NCBI RefSeq assembly: GCF_020740535.1
Contig: NZ_CP082362.1
Coordinates: 992,001-1,056,000, forward strand
Reading direction: 5' to 3'
DNA: 64,000 nucleotides
Origin: Streptomyces profundus
GTDB lineage: Bacteria > Actinomycetota > Actinomycetes > Streptomycetales > Streptomycetaceae
A program made the position numbers and the translations under genes. Positions 16,001 through 25,485 of the stretch are shown here, in pieces (within the stretch, counting starts at the first letter, position 1; the number at the start of each line of letters is the position of its first letter). The notes under the pieces are model-generated. The model worked only from the letters and a program-made list of their open reading frames with translations. It did not search any database and was not told the DNA's origin.

Positions 16001-16029
16001 CGACCCCGGCGGACCAGCCGCCGGGGTCG
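16001..16029 (-). terminator. dapD terminator hairpin
   Basis: CGACCCCGGCGG and CCGCCGGGGTCG form a perfect 12-base stem with a 5-base loop, starting just past the dapD stop codon. Confidence 0.7.
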
Positions 16030-16040
16030 ACCCGCGCGCC

Positions 16041-17033
16041 TCAGTTGTGGCTGTGGAGCACCGAGTTGAGGCCGCCCCAACTGCCGGAGCGGACCAGTGC
16101 CTGCACCGTTCCGGTGCTGGAGTGGCGACGGAAGAGCAGGTTGTCGGCGCCGGCCAGCTCCAGCGCCTTGACGACCGCGCCGTCCGGCAGGGTGACCCGG
16201 GTGCCGGCGGTGAGGTAGAGGCCCGCCTCCACGACGCAGTCGTTCCCCAGCGGGATGCCCAGGCCCGACTGGGCGCCCAGCAGGCAGCGTTCGCCGACCG
16301 AGATGACCTGCGTCCCGCCGCCGGAGAGCGTGCCCATGATGGACGCGCCACCCCCGACATCGGAGCCGTCGCCGATCACCACGCCGGCGCTGATCCGGCC
16401 CTCGACCATGGAGGTGCCCAGGGTGCCGGCGTTGAAGTTGCAGAAGCCCTCGTGCATCACGGTGGTACCGGCCGCGAGGTGCGCGCCCAGCCGGACCCGG
16501 TCGGCGTCGCCGATCCGGACCCCGGAGGGCACCACGTAGTCCGACATCCGGGGGAACTTGTCCACGCTGCTCACCGAGAACGAAAGACCGGCGGCGCGGG
16601 CGGCGAGCCTGGCCCGCTCCAGCCCGTCGACGGGCACCGGGCCGACGCTGGTCCAGGCGACGTTGGCCAGCAGCGCGAAGATCCCCTCCAGACTGAGGCC
16701 GTGCGGCCTGACCAGACGGTGGCTGAGCAGATGCAGCCGCAGATAGACGTCATGGGCGTCCAGCGGCTTGTCGTCGATGGAGGAGATGACCGTGCGGACC
16801 GCGATCACCTCCACGCCACGCCGCGGGTCGGGGCCCAGCGCGTCCGGGGCGTCGGGGCCGAGGAGCACGGCGGCGCGCTCGGCGGTGAGGCGTTCGGTAC
16901 CGGCGGGCCCCGCCTCCTCGGTCAACTCGGGGGTGGGGAACCAGCTGTCGAGCACGGTGCCGTCGGCGGCCAGCGTGGCGAGGCCGGCGGCGACGGCGCC
17001 GGTGGTGGTGGTGCGGGTGGTCTCGTCGGTCAT
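16041..17033 (-). CDS. dapD: 2,3,4,5-tetrahydropyridine-2,6-dicarboxylate N-succinyltransferase
   Basis: A 330-residue actinobacterial-type DapD. It transfers succinyl from succinyl-CoA to tetrahydrodipicolinate in the succinylase branch of diaminopimelate synthesis. The C-terminal half is a left-handed beta-helix of hexapeptide repeats ([18 protein letters not shown], then [21 protein letters not shown]). [22 protein letters not shown] is the N-terminal helical-domain region. It supplies meso-diaminopimelate for peptidoglycan and lysine together with dapA. Confidence 0.93.
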   Translation of the reverse strand: MTDETTRTTTTGAVAAGLATLAADGTVLDSWFPTPELTEEAGPAGTERLTAERAAVLLGPDAPDALGPDPRRGVEVIAVRTVISSIDDKPLDAHDVYLRLHLLSHRLVRPHGLSLEGIFALLANVAWTSVGPVPVDGLERARLAARAAGLSFSVSSVDKFPRMSDYVVPSGVRIGDADRVRLGAHLAAGTTVMHEGFCNFNAGTLGTSMVEGRISAGVVIGDGSDVGGGASIMGTLSGGGTQVISVGERCLLGAQSGLGIPLGNDCVVEAGLYLTAGTRVTLPDGAVVKALELAGADNLLFRRHSSTGTVQALVRSGSWGGLNSVLHSHN

Positions 17034-17043
17034 GGGCCCGACG

Positions 17044-17619
17044 CTAACCGGTGGGGGCGGCCGGCCGCGAACCGGTCTCGGGGAGCAGTCGGCCGAGCCA
17101 CTCCCTGGTCTCCTCGGGGCGGTGCGGACGGCCGGTGAGCAGCAGTTGGATGGTCAGACCGTCCAACAGCGACACCACCGCCCGCGCGGTGCCCTCGTCC
17201 GCCACCAGGGGCCTGAGCAGCCGCACCATCTCGTCCAGGCAGCGCGCGGCGGTCGGCCGCACCACCGGGCGGTTGAGGCCGGCGAAGTAGACCGCGTAGA
17301 CGGATTCGGTCGACTCGCGGTGCGGCCCGAGCGAGACGTCGACGAACCGCACCAGATGCTCGGTGAGCGAGGGCGCCTCGTCGGCCACGGCCATCCACTC
17401 CTCGAAGGAGCGCAGCCAGCCGTCGTTGAGCCGTTCCAGGGCGGCCAGCAGCAGCGCGTCACCGCTTGCGAAGTGGTAGGTGGTGGAGCCGAGCGGCACA
17501 TCGGCCTCGGCGGCGACGGCGCGGTGGGTGACCCCGTCGATGCCCCGGCTCCGCACCACCCGGACGGCGGCGGCCAGGATCCGCTCGCGGCGGTCCGGAT
17601 CGTGTCGGCGCGGCACCAT
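17044..17619 (-). CDS. TetR-family regulator of the adjacent SMR pump
   Basis: A 191-residue TetR protein: DNA-binding helices at about residues 8-52 ([21 protein letters not shown], then [12 protein letters not shown]) and a helical effector domain of the TetR_C_6 type. Its ATG shares one base with the stop codon of the SMR gene (TGATG), so the pump and regulator are one transcript with the regulator second. The inverted repeat at 17959-17980 upstream of the pump is the obvious operator. Confidence 0.88.
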   Translation of the reverse strand: MVPRRHDPDRRERILAAAVRVVRSRGIDGVTHRAVAAEADVPLGSTTYHFASGDALLLAALERLNDGWLRSFEEWMAVADEAPSLTEHLVRFVDVSLGPHRESTESVYAVYFAGLNRPVVRPTAARCLDEMVRLLRPLVADEGTARAVVSLLDGLTIQLLLTGRPHRPEETREWLGRLLPETGSRPAAPTG

Positions 17620-17939
17620 CAGTGCGCTCCGCCGAGGTTGAGCACCACGACACCGGCGATCACCAGCCCCACCCCGAGGAACCTGGCGGTCGTCGCCGGC
17701 TCGTTGAGGAAGAGCATCCCGATGGCGGCGATCAGGGCGGTGCCGACGCCGGCCCAGAGGGTGTAGGCCGTCCCCATGTCCATCGTCTTGAGGGTCTGCG
17801 CGAGCAGGGTGAAGGCGAGGGCGTAGCCGGCCAACGAGCCGACCGTGGGCCAGAGCCTGTTGAAACCATCGCTGTGCTTCATCAGGGTGGTCGCGGCGAT
17901 CTCCAGCAGGATGGCGCCGGACAGTGTCAGATAGGCCAT
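17619..17939 (-). CDS. Small multidrug resistance (SMR) family transporter
   Basis: A 106-residue protein with four membrane helices, the standard SMR size. The essential membrane glutamate is in SGAILLEIAATTLMKHS (Glu13 by this start; Glu14 in EmrE). Helices 2-4 carry YALAFTLLAQTLKTM, GTAYTLWAGVGTALIAAIG and LGVGLVIAGVVVLNL. It works as a dimer exchanging protons for cationic drugs or guanidinium compounds. It is co-transcribed with the TetR regulator behind a palindromic operator. Confidence 0.92.
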   Translation of the reverse strand: MAYLTLSGAILLEIAATTLMKHSDGFNRLWPTVGSLAGYALAFTLLAQTLKTMDMGTAYTLWAGVGTALIAAIGMLFLNEPATTARFLGVGLVIAGVVVLNLGGAH

Positions 17940-17958
17940 GTGGACGAGAGTACACATC

Positions 17959-17980
17959 GTTGTGGACACGCGTCCACAAC
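17959..17980. promoter_or_regulatory. TetR operator of the SMR-TetR operon
   Basis: GTTGTGGAC and GTCCACAAC form 9-base inverted arms around a 4-base spacer (ACGC). The repeat lies 20 bases before the SMR start codon and covers the expected -35/-10 area. Confidence 0.7.
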
Positions 17981-18114
17981 AGCGGTGCTCCGCCGGGCGG
18001 GTGAGCCGCGCCACGGCTCACGGGAGGCTTCGGGCCTACCCGCCCGGTGGGACGCCAGGGTGTTCCGGACAGCTTGTCGGACAAGCCGGCTGAACCAGAG
18101 GGAGTGACGAGACC

Positions 18115-18351
18115 ATGGCCCAGTGCGAGGTCTGCGGAAACGACTACCGAATGGCCTTCGAGGTGCGCGCCGCGGGGGAGGTCCATGTCTTCGACAGCCT
18201 GGAGTGCGCCGCCCAGCGGATGGCCCCGGTCTGCGAGAACTGCCAGTGCCGCATCCTCGGGCACGGCCTGGAGACCGAGAACGGCCAGTTCTTCTGCTGC
18301 GCGCACTGCGCCAGGACCCAGGGCCACGCCCAGCTGGTCGACCACGCCTGA
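18115..18351 (+). CDS. Prokaryotic metallothionein-like zinc-ribbon protein
   Basis: A 78-residue cysteine-rich protein conserved in actinomycetes. Metal ligands are CEVCGNDY, the lone Cys in SLECAAQR, CENCQCRILGHG and CCAHCARTQGH, ten cysteines in all plus histidines. It is likely to bind zinc and has been annotated elsewhere as prokaryotic metallothionein or a TRASH/zinc-ribbon domain. The start has an AGAGGGAG-like site and it faces the suf operon convergently. Confidence 0.75.
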   Translation: MAQCEVCGNDYRMAFEVRAAGEVHVFDSLECAAQRMAPVCENCQCRILGHGLETENGQFFCCAHCARTQGHAQLVDHA

Positions 18352-18381
18352 CCGGCGCCGGCCAGGCGCCACGCATGCGAA

Positions 18382-18425
18382 CGCCCCCGGCCCCACCCGC
18401 GAGCGGCGGGTCGGGACAGGGGGCG
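18382..18425. terminator. Bidirectional terminator between metallothionein and sufT
   Basis: CGCCCCC (18382-18388) pairs with GGGGGCG (18419-18425), and an inner CCCGC/GCGGG stem extends the hairpin. It lies between convergent genes. Confidence 0.5.
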
Positions 18426-18450
18426 GGAACGCCGTCGGGGCGTGTCGCCG

Positions 18451-18786
18451 TCAGACGTTGAAGCCCAGCGCCCGCAGCTGGTCGCGGCCGTCGTCGGTGA
18501 TCTTGTCAGGACCCCACGGCGGCATCCAGACCCAGTTGATCTTCAACTCGTTGACCAGGCCCTCGGTCGCCGACTTCGCCTGGTCCTCGATGACGTCGGT
18601 CAACGGGCAGGCCGCCGAGGTCAGCGTCATGTCGATGGTGGCGACGTTGCCCTCGTCCACGTGCACGCCGTAGATCAGGCCCAGGTTGACCACGTCGATC
18701 CCCAGCTCGGGGTCGACGACGTCCATCATCGCCTCGCGGACCTCCTCCTCGCTCGCCGGGTTGGCGACGGTCTCGGTCTCGGTCAT
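18451..18786 (-). CDS. sufT: SufT-type iron-sulfur assembly factor (DUF59/MIP18)
   Basis: A 111-residue MIP18/DUF59 protein involved in iron-sulfur cluster maturation. Motifs: DVVDPELGIDVVNLGLIYG and the reactive cysteine in TSAACPLTDVIEDQ; the C-terminus is WMPPWGPDKITDDGRDQL. It is the last gene of the suf operon, 31 bases after sufU, and probably helps transfer clusters to apo-proteins under high demand. Confidence 0.92.
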   Translation of the reverse strand: MTETETVANPASEEEVREAMMDVVDPELGIDVVNLGLIYGVHVDEGNVATIDMTLTSAACPLTDVIEDQAKSATEGLVNELKINWVWMPPWGPDKITDDGRDQLRALGFNV

Positions 18787-18817
18787 GCCACAGCACCTCT
18801 CTCGTTCGCCTCGGCGG

Positions 18818-19333
18818 TCACGGCCGCTCGTCCCCGGCCGTGACCGTGTCCTCGCCCAGCGCCTGAGCCGTGGCGTCCTTCCAGGCCATCCAGCTCAGCA
18901 GCGCGCACTTGACCCGCGCGGGGTACTTGGAGACACCGGCGAAGGCCACCGCGTCCTCCAGCACCTCCTCCATCGCGTCGTCCGGCGTGATCTGGCCACG
19001 GGACTGCATCAGCTCCAGGAACGTCCGCTGGATGTCCAGGGCCGCGGGCAGCTCCTTGCCCACCAGCAGCTCGTTCAGCACGGAGGCGCTGGCCTGGCTG
19101 ATGGAGCAGCCCTGCCCCTCGTACGACACGTCGGCGATGGTCTCGCCGTCGTAGCGCACCCGGAGCGTGATCTCGTCCCCGCACGTCGGGTTGACGTGGT
19201 GGACCTCGGCGTCCCCCTCGCGCAGGCCCCGGCCGTGCGGGTTCTTGTAGTGGTCCAGGATCACGTCCTGGTACATCGATTGCAGTTGCACGTCCTGGTT
19301 CCGATTCTCTTCTCCGCCGCCGTTCCGGTTCAC
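18818..19333 (-). CDS. sufU: SufU zinc-dependent sulfurtransferase
   Basis: A 171-residue U-type protein that accepts persulfide sulfur from SufS for cluster assembly. Zinc/catalytic ligands are visible: NPTCGDEI, GQGCSISQAS and VKCALLSWMAW. The GTG at 19333 has GGAAGAA upstream; an internal GTG at 19291 (before QLQSMYQDVILDHY, where the conserved fold begins) is an alternative start. It lies 24 bases after sufS in the suf operon. Confidence 0.93.
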   Translation of the reverse strand: MNRNGGGEENRNQDVQLQSMYQDVILDHYKNPHGRGLREGDAEVHHVNPTCGDEITLRVRYDGETIADVSYEGQGCSISQASASVLNELLVGKELPAALDIQRTFLELMQSRGQITPDDAMEEVLEDAVAFAGVSKYPARVKCALLSWMAWKDATAQALGEDTVTAGDERP

Positions 19334-19357
19334 TTCTTCCGCTGGCCAGGGAACAGC

Positions 19358-20626
19358 TCAGCCGAAGAAGCCGCGCACATACTCAAGACCGTCGACCAGG
19401 GCGTCGACCTCGGCCGGGGTGGAGTACAGATAGAACGACGCTCGCGTGGTCGCCGGAATTCCGTAGCGCAGGCAGACCGGGCGGGCGCAGTGGTGCCCCA
19501 CCCGGACCGCGATGCCCTGCTCGTCCAGCACCTGGCCCACGTCGTGCGGGTGTATGTCGCCGAGCGTGAACGAGAGGGTGGCCCCCCGGTCCTCCGGGCT
19601 GGTCGGCCCCACGATCCGCAGCCCCGGCACCTCGGTGAGCCGCTCCAGCGCGTAACGGGTCAGGGCGTGCTCGTGCTCGGCGATCCGCTCCATGCCGATC
19701 GAGGTGAGGTAGTCCACCGCCGCGCCGAGGCCCACCGCCTGGGCGATCGGCGGCGTGCCCGCCTCGAACTTGTGCGGGGCCGGCGCGTAGGTGGACGCGC
19801 TCATGGTGACCGTCTCGATCATCTCGCCGCCGCCGAGGAACGGCGGGAGATCCTCCAGCAGCTCCTGCCGGCCCCAGAGCACCCCGATGCCGGTGGGGCC
19901 GCACATCTTGTGGCCGGTGAAGGCGACGAAGTCCGCCTGGAGCGACTGCACGTCCATCGGCATGTGCGGTGCGGCCTGGGAGGCGTCGATCAGCACCAGG
20001 GCGCCGACCTCCTGGGCGCGGCGGACGATGGCCTCCACCGGGTTGAGCGTGCCCAGCACGTTGGAGACCAGGACGAACGAGACGATCTTCGTGCGCTCCG
20101 TGATGACCTCGTCGATCCGGGAGAGGTCGAGCCGGCCCTCGTCGGTGAGGCCGAACCACTTGAGCTTCGCGCCCGTCCGCTGCGCCAGCAGCTGCCACGG
20201 CACGATGTTGGAGTGGTGCTCCATCTCCGTGATGACGATCTCGGTGCCCGAGTCCACCCGGTAGGGCTCGTCGGCCAGGCCCAGCATGTTGGCGACCAGG
20301 TTGAGCGACTCCGAGGCGTTCTTGGTGAAGATCACCTCGTCCCGGCTGGGCGCGTTGATGAACCGCGCGACCTTGTCCCTGGCGCCCTCGTAGAGCGCGG
20401 TGGCCTCCTCGGCCAGGACGTGTACCCCGCGGTGGACGTTGGCGTGGTGCCGCTCGTAGTAGTCCGACATGGCGTCCAGCACCTGGCGCGGCTTCTGCGA
20501 GCTGGCCGCGTTGTCCAGGTAGACCAGGCGCTTCCCGTCGTGGACCGCGCGGTCCAGGATCGGGAAGTCCTTGCGGATGGCTTCGGTGTCCAGCGGGCCG
20601 CCGGACACCGGGCGCCCGTCTGTCAT
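19358..20626 (-). CDS. sufS: Cysteine desulfurase SufS
   Basis: A 422-residue PLP enzyme of the group II cysteine desulfurases that releases sulfur from cysteine as enzyme persulfide. Motifs: LDNAASSQKP, ITEMEHHSNIVPW (PLP stacking His), FTGHKMCGPTGIGVLWG (PLP lysine) and VRVGHHCARPVCLRYG (active-site cysteine). The ATG overlaps the sufC stop by four bases (ATGA). It works with SufU in Gram-positive bacteria. Confidence 0.96.
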   Translation of the reverse strand: MTDGRPVSGGPLDTEAIRKDFPILDRAVHDGKRLVYLDNAASSQKPRQVLDAMSDYYERHHANVHRGVHVLAEEATALYEGARDKVARFINAPSRDEVIFTKNASESLNLVANMLGLADEPYRVDSGTEIVITEMEHHSNIVPWQLLAQRTGAKLKWFGLTDEGRLDLSRIDEVITERTKIVSFVLVSNVLGTLNPVEAIVRRAQEVGALVLIDASQAAPHMPMDVQSLQADFVAFTGHKMCGPTGIGVLWGRQELLEDLPPFLGGGEMIETVTMSASTYAPAPHKFEAGTPPIAQAVGLGAAVDYLTSIGMERIAEHEHALTRYALERLTEVPGLRIVGPTSPEDRGATLSFTLGDIHPHDVGQVLDEQGIAVRVGHHCARPVCLRYGIPATTRASFYLYSTPAEVDALVDGLEYVRGFFG

Positions 20627-21384
20627 GAGCCCGCCCCCTTGGTGTACTGCTCGTACCCCTCGGCCTCAAGCTTGTCGGCCAGCTCGGCGCCGCCCGACTC
20701 CACGATCCGACCGCCGGCGAAGACATGGACGTGGTCGGGCTTGATGTAGCGCAGGATCCGGGTGTAGTGGGTGATCAGCAGGGTGCCGACCTCGCCCGTC
20801 TCCCGGACGCGGTTGACGCCCTCGGAGACGATCCGCAGCGCGTCGATGTCCAGGCCCGAGTCCGTCTCGTCCAGGACGGCGATCTTGGGCCGGAGCAGCT
20901 CCAGCTGGAGGATCTCGTGCCGCTTCTTCTCACCGCCGGAGAAGCCCTCGTTCACGTTGCGCTCGGCGAAGGCCGGGTCCATCTCCAGCCGCTCCATGGC
21001 CTCCTTGACCTCCTTGACCCAGGTACGCAGGCGCGGCGCCTCGCCCCGGATCGCGGTGGCCGAGGTACGCAGGAAGTTGGAGACGGAGACGCCGGGGACC
21101 TCGACCGGGTACTGCATGGCGAGGAAGACGCCGGCCCTGGCCCGCTCGTCGACGGACATCTCCAGCACGTCCTCGCCGTCCAGCGTGACGGTGCCGCCGG
21201 TGACGGTGTACTTGGGGTGGCCGGCCAGCGAGTAGGCGAGCGTGGACTTGCCGGAGCCGTTGGGGCCCATGATGGCGTGCGTCTCACCCTGCTGGACGGT
21301 CAGGTCGACGCCCCGCAGAATCTCGGTGGAGCCGGTCTCCGTCTCGACGGAGACGTGCAGGTCTTGGATCTCAAGCTTTGCCAT
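20623..21384 (-). CDS. sufC: Fe-S cluster assembly ATPase SufC
   Basis: A 253-residue ABC-type ATPase of the SufBCD scaffold. Walker A is GPNGSGKST, the Q-loop region is FLAMQYPVEVPGV, the signature is NEGFSGGEKKRHEI, and the Walker B region is IAVLDETDSGLDIDAL. The last (D-E-T-D-S-G-L) is the SufC-specific variant. It lies ten bases downstream of the Rieske ferredoxin gene and is coupled to sufS. Confidence 0.96.
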   Translation of the reverse strand: MAKLEIQDLHVSVETETGSTEILRGVDLTVQQGETHAIMGPNGSGKSTLAYSLAGHPKYTVTGGTVTLDGEDVLEMSVDERARAGVFLAMQYPVEVPGVSVSNFLRTSATAIRGEAPRLRTWVKEVKEAMERLEMDPAFAERNVNEGFSGGEKKRHEILQLELLRPKIAVLDETDSGLDIDALRIVSEGVNRVRETGEVGTLLITHYTRILRYIKPDHVHVFAGGRIVESGGAELADKLEAEGYEQYTKGAGS

Positions 21385-21393
21385 GGGGATGCC

Positions 21394-21732
21394 TCAGGAC
21401 TCCTGGGTGAGAGAGACGAGCACGGCCGCCGCCGGGCCCTCTCCTTCGATCTTGACGTGGTAAACGGGGATGGGGCGCGTGGCCGGCAGCCCCGAGGGCT
21501 TTCCGGTGCGCAGATCGAAGCTGGAGCCATGCAGCCAGCACTCGATCTGGCAGTCCTCGACCTCGCCCTCGGAGAGCGAGACGTTCGCGTGCGAGCAGAT
21601 GTCGTTGACCGCGAACACCTCCCCCTCGGTGCGGACGACGGCGACCGGGGTGCCGTCGACCTCGACCCGGTGCGGGGTGTCCTCCACCAGGTCGGCGAGT
21701 GCGCAGACCCGCTGGAAGGTGTCGGCGCTCAT
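21394..21732 (-). CDS. Rieske-type [2Fe-2S] ferredoxin of the suf operon
   Basis: A 112-residue Rieske ferredoxin similar to the ferredoxin subunit of aromatic-ring dioxygenases. The cluster ligands are C-x-H in DICSHANVSL and C-x-x-H in ECWLHGSSFDL. The ATG overlaps the sufD stop (ATGA). There is no oxygenase gene near, so it is likely an electron donor or cluster-sensing component linked to assembly; this placement is common in actinomycete suf operons. Confidence 0.92.
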   Translation of the reverse strand: MSADTFQRVCALADLVEDTPHRVEVDGTPVAVVRTEGEVFAVNDICSHANVSLSEGEVEDCQIECWLHGSSFDLRTGKPSGLPATRPIPVYHVKIEGEGPAAAVLVSLTQES

Positions 21733-22910
21733 CCGATGGACTCCGCCAACTCGGCCTCCAGCTTCGCGATCAGCCGCTCCTCGACGTCGGGGACGCCGAT
21801 CTGCTGGACCAGCTCGGCGAAGAAGCCGCGCACCACCAGCCGGCGCGCCTCGTCGGCCGGGATGCCCCTGGCCATCAGGTAGAACAGCTGCTCGTCCTCG
21901 AAGCGGCCGGTCGCCGAGGCGTGTCCCGCGCCGACGATCTCGCCGGTCTCGATCTCCAGGTTGGGCACCGAGTGCACCCGGGCGCCGTCCGTGAGGACCA
22001 GGTTGCGGTTCAGCTCGTAGGTGTCGGTGCCGGTGGCGGTCACCCTGATCACCACGTCGCCGATCCACACCGCGCGGGCGGTCTCGCCCTGCAACGCGCC
22101 CTTGTAGGCCACGTTGCTGCGGCAGTTGGGGGCGTTGTGGTCCACCAGCAGCCGGTGCTCCTGGTGCTGCCCCTCGTCGGTGAAGTACAGCCCGTACAGC
22201 TCGGCCTCGCCGCCGGGACCCGCGTAGCTCACCCGGGGGTGCAGCCGGACCACGTCGCCGCCGAAGGTGACCACGATCGACTTGAACGACGCGTCCCTCC
22301 CGACCAGCGCGTTGTGCTGGGAGCAGTGCACCGCGGTGTCCTCCCAGTCCTGGACGGAGACCACCGTGAGCTTGGCGCCGTCGCCGACCTGGAACTCGAC
22401 GTTGGCGGCTCGGACGGCGTCGCCCGTGTGGTCCAGCACCAGCACCACCTCGGCGAAGGCGCCGATCTCGAACACCGTGTGCCCGTAGGTGACGCCGCCC
22501 TCGCCGTGCAGGCTGACCCGCACCGGCTCGGCGAGCACCGTCTCCTTGGGCACCGAGACCACGGTGGCCTTCTCGACGGAGCTGAACGCCTGCGCGGCGA
22601 CCCGGTCCACCGGGGTGCCGGCGCGGCCGACGCGCGGATCGTCCCGACCGACCGTCTCGACGGTGACCTCGTCGGGGGCCTCGATCGAGACCTTTATCGA
22701 GCCGTCCGCCGTGGCGGTGCCGTCGTGCAGACCCCGCAGCCGTTCCAGAGGAGTGAAGCGCCACTCCTCCTCACGGCCGTGGGGCACGGGGAAGTCCGCC
22801 ACGTCGAAGGACGGCGGGGCGCTCGTCCGGGTGACCACGGAGGACTCGACGGCCGCCGCGACCGCCGCGCCTGCGCTGTCGGCACCGGGCATACTCTGGG
22901 CCTCAGCCAT
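21729..22910 (-). CDS. sufD: Fe-S cluster assembly protein SufD
   Basis: A 393-residue member of the SufB/SufD beta-helix family. REEEWRFTPLERL marks the N-terminus, and GRFEDEQLFYLMARGIPADEARRLVVRGFF is broken here only for naming: the key residues are EQLFYLMARG and ARRLVVRGFF at about 335-365. The conserved histidine region is HNAPNCRSNVAYKG. With SufB and SufC it forms the cluster scaffold. The ATG at 22910 is preferred over a frame-open ATG 15 codons earlier. Confidence 0.95.
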   Translation of the reverse strand: MAEAQSMPGADSAGAAVAAAVESSVVTRTSAPPSFDVADFPVPHGREEEWRFTPLERLRGLHDGTATADGSIKVSIEAPDEVTVETVGRDDPRVGRAGTPVDRVAAQAFSSVEKATVVSVPKETVLAEPVRVSLHGEGGVTYGHTVFEIGAFAEVVLVLDHTGDAVRAANVEFQVGDGAKLTVVSVQDWEDTAVHCSQHNALVGRDASFKSIVVTFGGDVVRLHPRVSYAGPGGEAELYGLYFTDEGQHQEHRLLVDHNAPNCRSNVAYKGALQGETARAVWIGDVVIRVTATGTDTYELNRNLVLTDGARVHSVPNLEIETGEIVGAGHASATGRFEDEQLFYLMARGIPADEARRLVVRGFFAELVQQIGVPDVEERLIAKLEAELAESIG

Positions 22911-22997
22911 GGGTGTCGTCGTGCTCGCTCTCTTTTTCGGGGCCCGGCCGCCCACGAGCGGGGCCGGGCCACAGGGGGTGGCTTGGACGTGGGACGG

Positions 22998-24419
22998 TCA
23001 GCCGACCGAGCCCTCCATCTGCAGCTCGATCAGCCGGTTCAGCTCCAGGGCGTACTCCATGGGCAGCTCCTTGGCGATCGGCTCGACGAAGCCGCGCACG
23101 ATCATCGCCATCGCCTCGTCCTCGGAGAGGCCGCGGCTCATCAGGTAGAAGAGCTGGTCGTCGCTGACCTTGGAGACCGTCGCCTCGTGGCCCATCGTCA
23201 CGTCGTCCTCGCGGACGTCGGTGTACGGGTAGGTGTCGGAGCGGGAGATCGTGTCCACCAGCAGCGCGTCGCACAGCACGTTGGACTTCGAGCCCTCGGC
23301 GCCCTCGGCGATCTCGATCAGACCGCGGTACGACGTGCGCCCGCCGCCCCTGGCCACCGACTTGGAGACGATGTTCGACGAGGTCCGCGGCGCCATGTGC
23401 ACCATCTTGGCGCCGGCGTCCTGGTGCTGGCCCTCGCCGGCGAAGGCGACGGAGAGCGTCTCGCCCTTGGCGTGCTCACCCATCAGGTAGATCGCCGGGT
23501 ACTTCATGGTGACCTTGGAGCCGATGTTGCCGTCGACCCACTCCATGGTGGCGCCCTCGTAGGCCACGGCCCGCTTGGTCACCAGGTTGTAGACGTTGTT
23601 CGACCAGTTCTGGATGGTCGTGTAGCGGCACCGGCCGCCCTTCTTGACGATGATCTCCACGACCGCGGAGTGCAGCGAGTCCGAGTCGTAGATCGGGGCG
23701 GTACAGCCCTCGACGTAGTGCACGTAGGCGTTCTCGTCGACGATGATCAGCGTCCGCTCGAACTGGCCCATGTTCTCGGTGTTGATCCGGAAGTACGCCT
23801 GGAGCGGGATGTCCACCTGCACGCCCGGGGGGACGTAGATGAAGGAGCCACCGGACCAGACGGCCGTGTTCAACGCGGCGAACTTGTTGTCGCCGGCGGG
23901 GATGACCGTGCCGAAGTGCTCCTGGAACAGCTCGGGGTGCTCGCGCAGCGCGGTGTCGGTGTCGAGGAAGATCACGCCCTGCTTCTCCAGGTCCTCGCGG
24001 ATCTGGTGGTACACGACCTCCGACTCGTACTGCGCGGCGACACCGGCGACCAGACGCTGCTTCTCCGCCTCGGGGATGCCCAGCTTGTCGTAGGTGTTCT
24101 TGATGTCCTCCGGCAGGTCCTCCCAGCTCTGGGCCTGCTTCTCGGTGGACCGCACGAAGTACTTGATGTTGTCGAAGTCGATGCCGCTGAGGTCCGAGCC
24201 CCAGGACGGCATGGGCTTCTTGCCGAAGAGCTTCAGCCCCTTCATGCGGAGCTTGAGCATCCACTCCGCCTCGGACTTCTTGCCCGAGATGTCGCGGACG
24301 ACCTCCTCGGACAGGCCGCGCTTGGCAGCGGCACCGGCCGCGTCGGAGTCGGCCCAGCCGTACTCGTAGGTACCCAGCCCCTCCAGCTCGGGGTGGGCGG
24401 TCTCCGTGGGGAGAGTCAT
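22998..24419 (-). CDS. sufB: Fe-S cluster assembly protein SufB
   Basis: A 473-residue scaffold protein. Recognisable blocks: [13 protein letters not shown] near residue 55, [46 protein letters not shown] (conserved Cys) and the C-terminal [18 protein letters not shown]. It is the first structural gene after sufR, with a 76-base gap, and carries the site where the nascent cluster is built with SufC and SufD. Confidence 0.96.
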   Translation of the reverse strand: MTLPTETAHPELEGLGTYEYGWADSDAAGAAAKRGLSEEVVRDISGKKSEAEWMLKLRMKGLKLFGKKPMPSWGSDLSGIDFDNIKYFVRSTEKQAQSWEDLPEDIKNTYDKLGIPEAEKQRLVAGVAAQYESEVVYHQIREDLEKQGVIFLDTDTALREHPELFQEHFGTVIPAGDNKFAALNTAVWSGGSFIYVPPGVQVDIPLQAYFRINTENMGQFERTLIIVDENAYVHYVEGCTAPIYDSDSLHSAVVEIIVKKGGRCRYTTIQNWSNNVYNLVTKRAVAYEGATMEWVDGNIGSKVTMKYPAIYLMGEHAKGETLSVAFAGEGQHQDAGAKMVHMAPRTSSNIVSKSVARGGGRTSYRGLIEIAEGAEGSKSNVLCDALLVDTISRSDTYPYTDVREDDVTMGHEATVSKVSDDQLFYLMSRGLSEDEAMAMIVRGFVEPIAKELPMEYALELNRLIELQMEGSVG

Positions 24420-24495
24420 GCGGGGTTCCTCCCGGCGATGCGTGCTTGTGCGGTGGTCCTGACGGTGTGACGGGGTCGTACGGGTCTGGCGGGTC

Positions 24496-25317
24496 CTACG
24501 GTGAGGCGTTCTCGGGCGCGGCGGCGTCGGACGCCGTGGGCTCTGGCGCGGCGGCGGGCCGCTCGCGATCCGCCCGCGAGGGGCCGACCGAGGCGTGTGG
24601 GACGAAGGTGGTGCAGACGCCGTCACCATGCGCGATGGTGGCCAGCCGCTGTACGTGTGTGCCCAGCAGCGCGGAGAAGACCTCCGTCTCCGCGTCGCAG
24701 AGCTGGGGGAACGACACAGCGGCGTGCGCCACCGGGCAGTGATGCTGACAGAGTTGCTCCCCCGACGGCGCCGCCACACCGCGCGCGGCGGCGGCATAGC
24801 CGTCCCGGGACAACGCCTCCGCCAGCGCCTGCGCGCGCTGCTCCGGCGGCACCCGCTCCACCAGCGAACGATACCGCTCGGCCTGGGCGGCGGCCCGGGC
24901 GCGGGCGAAGCCGAGAACGGCCGCCGCGCCATCCTCGCCGCCGCCGGCGGCGCGCTCGATCCAGCGCAGCGCCTCGACGGCCAGCTCGTCATAGGCCTGG
25001 TCGAACGCGTCCCGCCCCAGATCGGTGATCGCGAAGGCCCTGGCCGGCCGGCCCCTGCCACGCGAACCGTAGACGCGCTTCTCCCTGGACTCGACCAGCG
25101 ACTCGGCCACCAGGGCGTCCAGATGGCGCCGGACGGCGGCCTGGGTGAGCCCCAGACGCTCGGCCAGCTGCGCCGCGGTCGAAGGGCCGTGATCGAGGAT
25201 GGAACGGGCCACCCTGCGTCGCGTCCCGGACTGCTCGTCGGATACCGGAGACGGCGCGGAGCCACCGGTGGCCCGCCTGGCCATCGGGGTCTCGTGTCCG
25301 TCGCTCCCGGTTTTCAC
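24496..25317 (-). CDS. sufR: SufR-type iron-sulfur sensing repressor
   Basis: A 273-residue regulator. The winged helix ([22 protein letters not shown], then [13 protein letters not shown]) is at about residues 30-90, and the cluster ligands are in [16 protein letters not shown] and FPQLCDAE at about 205-230. It is the first gene of the suf operon and should repress it when its [4Fe-4S] cluster is loaded. The GTG at 25317 is the last base of a perfect CAAC-N6-GTTG operator, so the mRNA is probably leaderless or has a very short leader. The C-terminal ~30 residues are low-complexity. Confidence 0.9.
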   Translation of the reverse strand: MKTGSDGHETPMARRATGGSAPSPVSDEQSGTRRRVARSILDHGPSTAAQLAERLGLTQAAVRRHLDALVAESLVESREKRVYGSRGRGRPARAFAITDLGRDAFDQAYDELAVEALRWIERAAGGGEDGAAAVLGFARARAAAQAERYRSLVERVPPEQRAQALAEALSRDGYAAAARGVAAPSGEQLCQHHCPVAHAAVSFPQLCDAETEVFSALLGTHVQRLATIAHGDGVCTTFVPHASVGPSRADRERPAAAPEPTASDAAAPENASP

Positions 25318-25330
25318 AACGCCATTGTTG
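25317..25330. promoter_or_regulatory. SufR operator
   Basis: CAAC-GCCATT-GTTG is a perfect match to the CAAC-N6-GTTG operator known for SufR. It touches the sufR GTG start codon, so the repressor would block its own operon at the transcription start. Confidence 0.75.
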
Positions 25331-25485
25331 CGTAATTCGCGCGGGCCGGGCAAGCCACGTCCTGACCAGCCGGGATGCCGTGCGTCACGTAAGGCGAACC
25401 TAACCTGGCCCGCCCCGCGCCTGACGATCCGGGCCGCGCGACGCCCCCCTCTTGACGTGATCGCGGGACGGGGGAAAGGGTTGCA

